In this document: positions 15,979 to 22,625 of the stretch, piece by piece | Layout: each line of letters opens with the position of its first letter | Numbering within the stretch: position 1 is the stretch's first letter | Translations under genes and position numbers: made by a program | Notes under the pieces: model-generated | Database searches by the model: none | What the model saw: the letters and a program-made list of their open reading frames with translations, nothing else | What the model was told of the DNA's origin: nothing | IMG/VR virus record: IMGVR_UViG_3300030060_003933 | Span: 1-22,625 of that record | Origin: a virus | Length of the DNA: 22,625 nucleotides | Strand: one strand, 5' to 3'

Positions 15979-16809
15979 TTAATTTAATCTTTTTTCAATA
16001 TTGGAGTAAATCTCCATACCTTCATCAGTTTTAAACCAAGCGGCTAAAGCTGAATAAGGGTGTTCATCAAAAGGAACGTTCATTAGTTTTCTATCATTAG
16101 AACCCCAAGAAAAAGTTCTTTGATCAGAAGATAATTTTAATATCCCCATTTCAGTTGCTTTAATACCAAAGTTTCTAAGCGCAACGTTGTCATCATTAAC
16201 TAATTCTAAGAACAGTTCAGGATTTCTTTTAGCATATAATAGTAAATCTCTTTTAAGTTCTTTAGAACTCATGTTAGATACGCCTGATCCAATTTCAACA
16301 CGCATAACAGCTTCTACCATATCAATATCTAAATTTTGAGCCGCGTTTAATGCTTCAATTTCCATTTCTAGTATATCTATTTCATTGATTGCATTATCTA
16401 CTGGTTTCCACTCGCTATATGTAACGTTTGCCTCTGGGTGATATAAAGAAAGTAATTTCTGTAATATTGTTTTTTCTCTTGGAACATGTAATGCACCGTT
16501 TCTAAAAATAATATGAGATAATCTTTGATCACCTTTCATTTCATCAACAAAACAAGTTTGTTGATTTTCACAATATTTTAATTCTCTTTCGTAACCTTTT
16601 TGTTCATCAAACCAAAATATATTAGCAGATCTAATCATTTGAGATAAAGGTTTTTTTCTTCCTTTTATATAATAAACCCTGTCTTTTATTTCCCAACCAT
16701 CTTCTGCTTTTGCGTAAGTTGGTTCTTTTCTTTTTGTTTTTGGTTGCTCTACAACTTGAGTAACTTCTTCAGTTACTACTTCTTTTTTTGTTTCTTGTTT
16801 TTTTGCCAT
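15979..16809 (-). CDS. Conserved-looking unknown virion protein after the capsid gene
   Basis: This 276-residue protein has a charged, low-complexity N-terminus (Lys/Glu/Thr/Val, residues 1-35), then a globular part. Visible stretches are WEIKDRVYYIKGRKKPLSQM (44-63), HIIFRNGALHVPREKTILQK (about 99-118), a long helix (EIDILEMEIEALNAAQNLDI) and a C-terminus with NVPFDEHPYSALAAWFKTDE. I recall similar C-termini in uncharacterised marine phage proteins. Position between capsid and tail-ring genes suggests a head-completion, decoration or connector role, but no family function is known to me. It is preceded by the capsid-gene terminator, so it depends on read-through or its own promoter; none is obvious in the 30 bases of A/T leader. 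Confidence 0.7.
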   Translation of the reverse strand: MAKKQETKKEVVTEEVTQVVEQPKTKRKEPTYAKAEDGWEIKDRVYYIKGRKKPLSQMIRSANIFWFDEQKGYERELKYCENQQTCFVDEMKGDQRLSHIIFRNGALHVPREKTILQKLLSLYHPEANVTYSEWKPVDNAINEIDILEMEIEALNAAQNLDIDMVEAVMRVEIGSGVSNMSSKELKRDLLLYAKRNPELFLELVNDDNVALRNFGIKATEMGILKLSSDQRTFSWGSNDRKLMNVPFDEHPYSALAAWFKTDEGMEIYSNIEKRLN

Positions 16810-16823
16810 AATATAATATAATA
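16806..16823 (-). promoter_or_regulatory. A/T leader shared with the scaffold gene (copy 1)
   Basis: The 18 bases ending in the start codon and the next G (TATTATATTATATTATGG on the minus strand) are identical to those at the start of the scaffold-like gene at 19581-19598. The leader has no purine-rich ribosome site. It may be a translation-enhancing leader; a simple shared AT-richness is also possible. Confidence 0.45.
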
Positions 16824-16828
16824 TAAAT

Positions 16829-16870
16829 TAATAAAAATAAAAGGGGTTGGGGACGAACCCCAACCTCTTT
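16829..16870 (-). terminator. Intrinsic terminator after the major capsid gene
   Basis: Read on the minus strand, AAAGAGGTTGGGG and CCCCAACCCCTTT pair around the 5-base loop TTCGT, with one A-C mismatch in the stem and eight unbroken GC-rich pairs next to the loop. The 3' arm runs into TTTTATTTTTATT. This is the classic form of a rho-independent terminator. It begins 14 bases after the capsid stop and lies before the next gene, so it should end most capsid transcripts or protect their 3' ends, with part reading through to the tail genes. Confidence 0.85.
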
Positions 16871-16884
16871 AATATAATAAGTGC

Positions 16885-18372
16885 TTACTTCATTAACATG
16901 AAATTATTAGCACCTTGAGTAATTAAACATCTTTCAGATAAGAAGTGCATTTGCATTGCATCTAAAGCAGATGTAGCAGCACCAACCGAACCAGTAACCC
17001 AAGTTTTTAATCTTCGGTCATCAGTTTGCGAAGCTCTGTATCTAACGTGTAAGAAAGGACGTTTCATATTCTTACCTAGCATTTCATCATAAACTGAAGA
17101 AACACCAGCTGGAACAATAACCCCTCTAATAGCAGCGGTTGTAGCTGCAGCGTTGATACCACCTCTTGTAGCTTTATCATTTAAGTATCTCATATCAGAT
17201 TTGTAGAAATCATAAGAACCTCTACGGAATCCAGAAAAACCTAAGTTAAGTGCCATATCTTCTGAGTTGTCAAATACACCGTAAGATGTACCACCAGCTC
17301 CATAAGAATTCATTGAAGCTAACATGTCATCTATCGCTAGAGACGTAGCTCTATTAACGAACATCATATTTTCTTCAATAGCACCTTGATTATCAAATTC
17401 AGCTAAGATAGCATCAAATTCAGCTAAGTCAGTCGCAGCGTTAACACCAGTAACACCTGAAGTAACATTACCTCTATCAGTGATAGCATCAAATAAACCT
17501 TGAGTACCTACGCCACTATCAGCAGCCGCACCTAAAGACGCGTCAACAACTGTACTATTAGAACCAACAACACTTTCTAGCATTGCCATTTCTAAATAAT
17601 CAGTAAAACGAGCTCTAGTATCAGCTTCAGCTTTTAAGTACCATAAGTATCCTGATTGACCTTCTTCAGTAGAAACTTCAACCCAGCCAATTCTAGACGC
17701 ATCAGATCCTGATACTTCGTAGTAATCTTTCATAATAATTGGTTTATTAGAAAAAGATTTAAAACTTGGTTGGTTAGCTTCGTGTTTGTCAGCAGCTGTT
17801 AAAGGATTAGCTGTATCAACAGCACTGTAAGCAACTCCTTTTGCATATTCAGAACCTACAACTAATAACGTTGAAGCTCCAGAACCTGTAGCATGACCAG
17901 TTAAGTCAGCTTTGTCATAAGGTTCAACTTGAATTGTAGCAGTATCAACGTCAGTTGCTAAACATAATGTAGTAATACCAGCACTTGCAATAAGTACTAA
18001 GTCATTAGCTCTAACACCGTGATCAGCTAACGTAAAACCAGTAGTATTGCCATCTATATCCGCTGTTACTTCAAAAGTACCGTTTGTAGAACCTGCTGTT
18101 ACTACCGTACCTTTTACTGAAATATGTAATCTTGCTTGTTCAGACCAAACAACCTGATCGGATGTCATAGCCTCTTCAGCTCCTACTTGATTAAGAAAAC
18201 CTGAAATTGTTCTTTTACCGAACACTTCAGCTTCTTTTTCCATAAGATCTGGTAAATATTGTTGAGCCCACGTTACATCCGTAGAGCCCGTAAAATCTAA
18301 ATAATTTGTAGATAGCGTTTGCTTTTGTGTAGTAGGCACGCTATTCAAATTACTTCCTGCAGTAATTGCCAT
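16885..18372 (-). CDS. Major capsid protein
   Basis: This 495-residue protein follows the terminase, portal and scaffold genes in the order usual for tailed phages, and its gene ends in the window's only clear intrinsic terminator, as expected for the most abundant virion protein. The N-terminal part (STNYLDFTGSTDVTWAQQYL, residues 21-40, then EKEAEVFGKRTISGF) and the region of FSNKPIIMKDYYEVSG (207-222) and EEGQSGYLWYLKAEADTRAR (236-255) look like shell protein of marine phages. Residues about 83-175 are a Thr/Gly/Val-rich beta segment that may be an insertion domain. The C-terminus (GVIVPAGVSSVYDEMLGKNM then HVRYRASQTDDRRLKTWVTG) is well ordered. An HK97-type fold is expected but cannot be shown by eye. 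Position and size are the main evidence. Confidence 0.8.
   Translation of the reverse strand: MAITAGSNLNSVPTTQKQTLSTNYLDFTGSTDVTWAQQYLPDLMEKEAEVFGKRTISGFLNQVGAEEAMTSDQVVWSEQARLHISVKGTVVTAGSTNGTFEVTADIDGNTTGFTLADHGVRANDLVLIASAGITTLCLATDVDTATIQVEPYDKADLTGHATGSGASTLLVVGSEYAKGVAYSAVDTANPLTAADKHEANQPSFKSFSNKPIIMKDYYEVSGSDASRIGWVEVSTEEGQSGYLWYLKAEADTRARFTDYLEMAMLESVVGSNSTVVDASLGAAADSGVGTQGLFDAITDRGNVTSGVTGVNAATDLAEFDAILAEFDNQGAIEENMMFVNRATSLAIDDMLASMNSYGAGGTSYGVFDNSEDMALNLGFSGFRRGSYDFYKSDMRYLNDKATRGGINAAATTAAIRGVIVPAGVSSVYDEMLGKNMKRPFLHVRYRASQTDDRRLKTWVTGSVGAATSALDAMQMHFLSERCLITQGANNFMLMK
17848..18126 (-). other. Beta-rich insertion-like segment in the capsid protein
   Basis: Capsid residues about 83-175 are a run of Thr/Gly/Val/Ala/Asp-rich beta sequence (GTFEVTADIDGNTTGFTLAD, VRANDLVLIASAG, ATIQVEPYD) between two segments with more helical character. 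This is how surface insertion domains look in HK97-type shells. The boundaries are approximate. Confidence 0.45.
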
Positions 18373-18396
18373 TTTTTTTAATTTTTAAATTGATAT

Positions 18397-19584
18397 TTAT
18401 TTTCTATTTTTAATTTTAAACTTAAAATCATTAGCATCCTCACCTAACACTCTTACTTTAATACCACCCGCTTCTATTTTCCCATGACTTTGCCTTGGGT
18501 TCATATCTACGTTTTTAGCTTTAGCAACGCTTTCTTTCATAGCATCAGCCTTGCCTTGTTCGTAAAAGTGTTTTGCAACAGCATCTGCATTCATTGCCGT
18601 GTAAAGAGATTTGTGATAACCCTGAGCATCTTTTAAAGCAGAATTCTTGTCCAAAAACTTTTTGGTGAAATTGTTTATATTACTTTGGGTTTCTTTAACT
18701 TCTTTAGCATTGTTTACATTAAAACGGTATTTTTTATCTCCGACATTATATTCAAAACCTTTGAACTTGTCATTAAAAACCTGCTCGGTTTTTTGCGTAA
18801 AAATATTAACGTTATTTTCAACTGCTTTTTTGTTTGCTTCTGACTCCTTGTTATATCTATTAAAGAAATCTATAGCTTTCTGCTGCTCATTAGTGAGCTT
18901 GCTTCCAGCTTTAATATCTTCATAGTATCTGGACTTTTGCCCGTCCAAGTGGCTTTTAGCGTTGGCAACTTGCTCTTTTAACGCTAATTTTTTTCTTCGT
19001 ATATCTCTTTCGTCATCTTCTTCTTCGTCGTAAGAGAATTGATCTTCCATGAGGAAGTTAATTTCTTCATTATTTAAATGAGGTTTTGTTTGCTTGTAGT
19101 ATTCATATAATAGATTTTTATCATCTAGTTTTGAATAATCTTGATTAAGCTTAACATAGTCACTTAAATCACCACCAGTTTCTTCCATAAAGTTTATTAA
19201 CTTTTGAATATTTTCTGGTATTGGTTTTCCAGTGGCTTCAGCTTCAGCAACAGCTTCTTCGATTTGCTCTTCCACTTCGGCAACTTCTTCTTCAGTAGAA
19301 TCTTCAGTAATTTCTTCTAATACTGGAGCTTCTTGTGTTTCAGTTTCCGGTTGTACTTCTTCTTGTTCTTGTGAGGTGTTGGCATCTTTAGACTCTGCAA
19401 CCACTCCGCTGTCGTCAACGTTATCTTCTTTAGTTTCATTTTTTTCTTCTTTTGGTGTTGGTGGTTTACTTAGATCTACTTTTATAACACTATCGTCACC
19501 AGCAGATTCAAACTTACTTTCATCAACTTGTTCAGTTGTTTCTTGAGTAGTTTCTTCAACTACTTCTTCTTTTTTTTCTTCCAT
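18397..19584 (-). CDS. Scaffold-like protein
   Basis: This 395-residue protein lies between portal and capsid genes, the standard place for a scaffolding protein. Residues 1-190 are very acidic and disordered-looking (long Glu/Thr/Gln/Val stretches, EEEVAEVEEQIEEAVAEAEA). Residues 190-330 are charged helix with coiled-coil character (DERDIRRKKLALKEQVANAK onward). The last 60 residues are basic (HFYEQGKADAMKESVAKAKN, NVDMNPRQSH, FKFKIKNRK); a basic C-terminus that touches the capsid subunit is typical of scaffolds. No protease triad is apparent. It would guide shell assembly and leave the head before DNA fills it. The leader is A/T-only and shares its last 18 bases with the gene after the capsid. 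Confidence 0.75.
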   Translation of the reverse strand: MEEKKEEVVEETTQETTEQVDESKFESAGDDSVIKVDLSKPPTPKEEKNETKEDNVDDSGVVAESKDANTSQEQEEVQPETETQEAPVLEEITEDSTEEEVAEVEEQIEEAVAEAEATGKPIPENIQKLINFMEETGGDLSDYVKLNQDYSKLDDKNLLYEYYKQTKPHLNNEEINFLMEDQFSYDEEEDDERDIRRKKLALKEQVANAKSHLDGQKSRYYEDIKAGSKLTNEQQKAIDFFNRYNKESEANKKAVENNVNIFTQKTEQVFNDKFKGFEYNVGDKKYRFNVNNAKEVKETQSNINNFTKKFLDKNSALKDAQGYHKSLYTAMNADAVAKHFYEQGKADAMKESVAKAKNVDMNPRQSHGKIEAGGIKVRVLGEDANDFKFKIKNRK

Positions 19585-19598
19585 AATATAATATAATA
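19581..19598 (-). promoter_or_regulatory. A/T leader shared with the 276-residue gene (copy 2)
   Basis: This is the second copy of the 18-base TATTATATTATATTATGG leader that includes the start codon. It lies in a 28-base gap between the portal stop and the scaffold start, without a purine-rich ribosome site. Confidence 0.45.
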
Positions 19599-19612
19599 AT
19601 AATTAATAAATT

Positions 19613-22033
19613 TTAACTAGGCTCGAAACTACCTAAATCAAATCCGCCGCCTAGTATATCATTACCTGCAGACTCAAAGTTTTTAGGTGGTTTGCCAGTC
19701 TTTCTTTGCTCAATCATTTCGCTTTGTTGAGTTGCTTGAATTTTTGTTCTTTCGTCTTTTCTATCTTCTTTTTGTTTTTCTCTTTGCTGTAAGTTATTAG
19801 TTTCTGCATTTTTTAACTGCATGTTCATTTGAAACTCCATTTGCATTAATTGTTTTTTAAGCTCGGCTTCTTGTTGCATTTTTTGAGCATCAACTTGCCC
19901 TTGTAATTGTATTATTTGAGCTTTAGACTCTGTTAATGCTTGATTTTTTTGAAGCTCTATTTGAGCAGCTGCTTGAGCTGATTGAGTATTAGATTCTGTT
20001 TGTGCTTGTATATTTTCTAATTCTTTAGCTCGATCTTGTTCTTGCTTCTTTTTTCTACGTATTTTTAATAATTGATTAGCAAGTTTTATATTTTTTATTT
20101 CTCTTAAATCAATTGCATCTTCTAAATCTATACTTTGCTGTTGCAAGGCCATTTGAATATTATTTTCTAATATAGCTTTTTCTTCTTCATCAGGTTGTAA
20201 GTGTATAAATATACCAAAATCATACAAGTGTAATTCTGACATTTCTTCTAATGTTGCAACATTATGCACGCCAATAGCCTGTATAAAAGCGTCTCTTGTT
20301 GGAGAGTATTCTATAACATCTGATATTCTTAATGATAAACATTCAGCCGTTTCAGCGGTAAGATACAAACCTGCTTGCAGTATATGTCTAGTTGCTGTAT
20401 TTGAATTTGCTGCTGCAATTTTTTGCACGCCAACAAGCGCGTTTTTATCTGGTGTACTACCATCTCTAGCTTCGTTAAGTCCAGTTACATCTCTAATCAT
20501 TTGTAGGTAATAATTATAATTACCTATAAGTGCTTGCATTTTATTCCCACCACTACCAGATGTAATTTCTTGAATTGGTACTTTACCAGGATTCATATCA
20601 CCTTCAGACGTAAAGCTTCTTCCTATTACGGAACCAGTTTGGAAGAACATGTTTAAAGCTTCTTGTGGGTTATAGTTTGTACCATTACCTAGGTCAACTT
20701 CAGCTAAACCATCAGCGTCTAGATAAACACCATCTGGAACCATTCGCGACATTACTTGTTGTAGCTTTAAGTGGGTAAGCTGTATCATATCAGCAAAACC
20801 AGTAATACGTTTTACTAATGAATCAATTTTACCGTTATACATTCTAGGTGCAACTATAGCGTAATTCATTTTAACTTTTGTAAAATCACTTTTAGGACGC
20901 ATCATGTTTTTTGCCATTTCCCATTTTAGCAATTTACTTGTACCAAGAATCATAGCGCCATCATAAAGACACTCAATAGATCTTAGCATTCTACCAAACC
21001 CACCTTCCATGCCTTCTGGTGGGTTAAACGTATCATCTTTAAGTATAATTTTATCACCACCTGTTGCTGTTTCTTTTGTTTTATAAACTTCATTCATATA
21101 GGTTTTGTAATTAAAATACAAAACTTGAATAGTATTATTATCTTCTTTATCGTAATTATGCCTAGAGCTATAGTTGGATCTATTATAAGATTTATTTTTC
21201 ATTATATCTTCAAGATCACTTTCTGTTAAATGTGGAAACTCTTTTGCTAACTCATTAACTGGAATAGTTTTAACTTCTCCAACGTAGTATATATCTTCAA
21301 AGTAAGGCGAGTCAGTATAAGAGTATACTAAATTAGCAGGGTCAACGTAGTCTACTTTAACGCCTTCAGAAGTATTAAATGATGTTTTAACAGCACCTAT
21401 ACCTAAAACAGTTAAATCATAATAAAATCTTTTCTTTATTAACTCATAATTACTACCTTCAAATAAAACATTTAAAGCTTGTTCTTCTGCCATTTCTACA
21501 GCTTGTTTGTACTCTAACTGCATATGAATTTGAAGTTCTTCTGTTGATGCTGGTAGATTTTCTTCATCACTACTTCTAGTATTAACACCAAAAGCCTCTT
21601 GTGTAAACTCATTAAACGATTCGTTTTCCATATCGTTTAATATGTTTTGCATATAAGCAGTTCTTTTTTCCACACCGCTAGGGTCTTGGGAAAAAGCTTT
21701 TATATCATAAGTTCTTTCAGCTATACCATTTACAACTATATCTACAAACTTTGAAATAATTGGAATTGGTTTCCAGTCTAAATTTAAATAGGACAAATCA
21801 CCATTTATAGATAACTCATCCTTATATTTTTGTATAGATTGTTCTCCTCTAGCATATAGTCTTAAATTATGAAAATCACTATGATTAGATCTATATCTAT
21901 TCATGTTTCGATCTTCATTAAACCATTCTTGCTCTATTGCTTTACCCACTTTTAAACCGTAATCATAGCTCAACTTTTCAGCATCACTTACGGTTTGACT
22001 TGGGAAATAACTTTTCATGCCAGACTCTGCCAT
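19613..22033 (-). CDS. Portal protein
   Basis: This 806-residue protein starts 5 bases after the terminase stop, the usual neighbour for a portal. The N-terminal half has portal-style sequence: NLRLYARGEQSIQKYKDELS (56-75), LNLDWKPIPIISKFVDIVVN (83-102), then YDLTVLGIGAVKTSFN and VDYVDPANLVYSYTDSPYFE, the wing and clip region as I read it. The middle has RDVTGLNEARDGSTPDKNAL, a conserved motif of portals from marine phages. Residues about 640-770 are Gln/Lys/Glu-rich coiled coil (AAAQIELQKNQALTESKAQI, EAELKKQLMQMEFQMNMQLK), which fits a long C-terminal barrel or crown. The tail (PPKNFESAGNDILGGGFDLG) is short and Gly-rich. It would form the dodecameric DNA channel at one head vertex. The length is near that of portals with long C-terminal barrels in short-tailed phages. 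Confidence 0.85.
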   Translation of the reverse strand: MAESGMKSYFPSQTVSDAEKLSYDYGLKVGKAIEQEWFNEDRNMNRYRSNHSDFHNLRLYARGEQSIQKYKDELSINGDLSYLNLDWKPIPIISKFVDIVVNGIAERTYDIKAFSQDPSGVEKRTAYMQNILNDMENESFNEFTQEAFGVNTRSSDEENLPASTEELQIHMQLEYKQAVEMAEEQALNVLFEGSNYELIKKRFYYDLTVLGIGAVKTSFNTSEGVKVDYVDPANLVYSYTDSPYFEDIYYVGEVKTIPVNELAKEFPHLTESDLEDIMKNKSYNRSNYSSRHNYDKEDNNTIQVLYFNYKTYMNEVYKTKETATGGDKIILKDDTFNPPEGMEGGFGRMLRSIECLYDGAMILGTSKLLKWEMAKNMMRPKSDFTKVKMNYAIVAPRMYNGKIDSLVKRITGFADMIQLTHLKLQQVMSRMVPDGVYLDADGLAEVDLGNGTNYNPQEALNMFFQTGSVIGRSFTSEGDMNPGKVPIQEITSGSGGNKMQALIGNYNYYLQMIRDVTGLNEARDGSTPDKNALVGVQKIAAANSNTATRHILQAGLYLTAETAECLSLRISDVIEYSPTRDAFIQAIGVHNVATLEEMSELHLYDFGIFIHLQPDEEEKAILENNIQMALQQQSIDLEDAIDLREIKNIKLANQLLKIRRKKKQEQDRAKELENIQAQTESNTQSAQAAAQIELQKNQALTESKAQIIQLQGQVDAQKMQQEAELKKQLMQMEFQMNMQLKNAETNNLQQREKQKEDRKDERTKIQATQQSEMIEQRKTGKPPKNFESAGNDILGGGFDLGSFEPS

Positions 22034-22038
22034 ATTTA

Positions 22039-22625
22039 TTATTTGATTATTTGTGAATTAGTTCCAGTATTACTATACTTAGAAATATTTATGTTTAATT
22101 TAGGTTTTTCAACCTTAGCGTTTGGCGCGTACAAATGTCTATTGTTAGCCATAATAGCTAAACCACTACTTATTGTTGCGTCAAACTTAGTTCTTTTATT
22201 TATGTCAAATTTACTCCAATCATTTAGTAAATCATTAAAGTATAAATCTCCTACCGTACCATCTTGTTTTATACCAACGTGATCTTGTATATACATTTCA
22301 ATTGCCGCGGCATGAGCTTGCTTAATATCTTCTGAAGAGTTAGGTATACCACCTACTTCTTTTTCGGCTACAGATAACTTATTCCATACTTTATCAGGAC
22401 GGTTCATACTAAACCCTCTATAGCCTCTACGCCTTAAATAATATAAAAGCCGTGGTTTATTATTCTCCGCAAGTATAGGCATGCCGTAAAACACTAACGA
22501 CATTAAAACATCTTCAAAGAATATTTCAGCTGTAGGTGGTCTTGATAAGTATTCTAAAAAAAAGCTATTCGCAGGAGCGTCCTCCATACTAAACCTGGTT
22601 AAGCCGTGTAATGCTCCTTTAGAAC
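22039..22625 (-). CDS. terL: Terminase large subunit, C-terminal 195 residues (partial)
   Basis: The frame is open across the right edge: 12 codons reading SKGALHGLTRFS precede the first internal Met at 22587, so that Met is not the real start. The visible sequence holds the end of the nuclease half: PTAEIFFEDVLMSLVFYGMP, ILAENNKPRLLYYLRRRGYR, GFSMNRPDK, and later TKFDATISSGLAIMANNRHL. The acidic residues in FFEDVL and LAENNK fit the metal-binding carboxylates of the RNase H-like nuclease of large terminases. The ATPase half lies outside the window. The enzyme would cut concatemeric DNA and drive it through the portal, whose gene follows after 5 bases. The assignment rests on recalled family motifs and on gene order. 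Confidence 0.8.
   Translation of the reverse strand, partial: SKGALHGLTRFSMEDAPANSFFLEYLSRPPTAEIFFEDVLMSLVFYGMPILAENNKPRLLYYLRRRGYRGFSMNRPDKVWNKLSVAEKEVGGIPNSSEDIKQAHAAAIEMYIQDHVGIKQDGTVGDLYFNDLLNDWSKFDINKRTKFDATISSGLAIMANNRHLYAPNAKVEKPKLNINISKYSNTGTNSQIIK

Noticed and set aside
19232-19546. A Ser/Thr/Ala/Val-rich 104-residue plus-strand frame
   Set aside because: It is the mirror of the Glu-rich codons of the scaffold-like protein, with no independent coding signal.
22039-22587. A complete 182-residue protein starting at Met 22587
   Set aside because: The frame stays open to the window edge with terminase-like sequence before that Met, so this is the end of a longer protein.

Overview
This window is one side of the virion-structure module of a tailed bacteriophage. 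Every gene I can support lies on the minus strand, so the module is read from the right edge to the left edge. The DNA is AT-rich and tightly packed: the largest gene-free gap is about 75 bases. There are no tRNAs, rRNAs, CRISPR arrays, integrases, insertion sequences or replication genes. All ten complete genes start with ATG, and none of their leaders contains a recognisable Shine-Dalgarno sequence; the leaders are runs of A and T. Bacteroidota and their phages are known to work without Shine-Dalgarno sites, so I infer a flavobacterium-like, probably marine host. The protein styles resemble uncultured marine phages, and the ring and nozzle proteins recall crAss-like and other short-tailed phages. 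Host and family remain inferences from recalled similarity.

Reading order, right to left: the C-terminal part of the large terminase (22625-22039, cut by the window edge), portal (22033-19613), an acidic scaffold-like protein (19584-18397), the major capsid protein (18372-16885), a strong intrinsic terminator (about 16870-16829), a conserved-looking unknown virion protein (16809-15979), a hairpin, a tail-ring/connector protein (15918-15181), a second ring protein with a carbohydrate-binding-like insertion (15177-13687), a 3442-residue tail nozzle (13683-3355), a beta-rich virion protein (3343-2123), a small unknown protein (2113-1775), a probable ejection protein (1717-452), and an open-ended internal-virion-like protein (438-1).

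Together the genes describe DNA packaging (terminase, portal), head assembly (scaffold, capsid), a short tail (rings, nozzle) and injected or internal proteins. The most distinctive part is the tail. The nozzle gene takes up 46% of the window. Its N-terminal 1900 residues and last 160 residues look like the conserved nozzle, and the roughly 1400 residues between look like a chain of jelly-roll, adhesin-like domains. The neighbouring ring protein carries a similar insertion. I infer that host-surface binding has been built into the tail core, as no separate tail-fibre gene is visible here.
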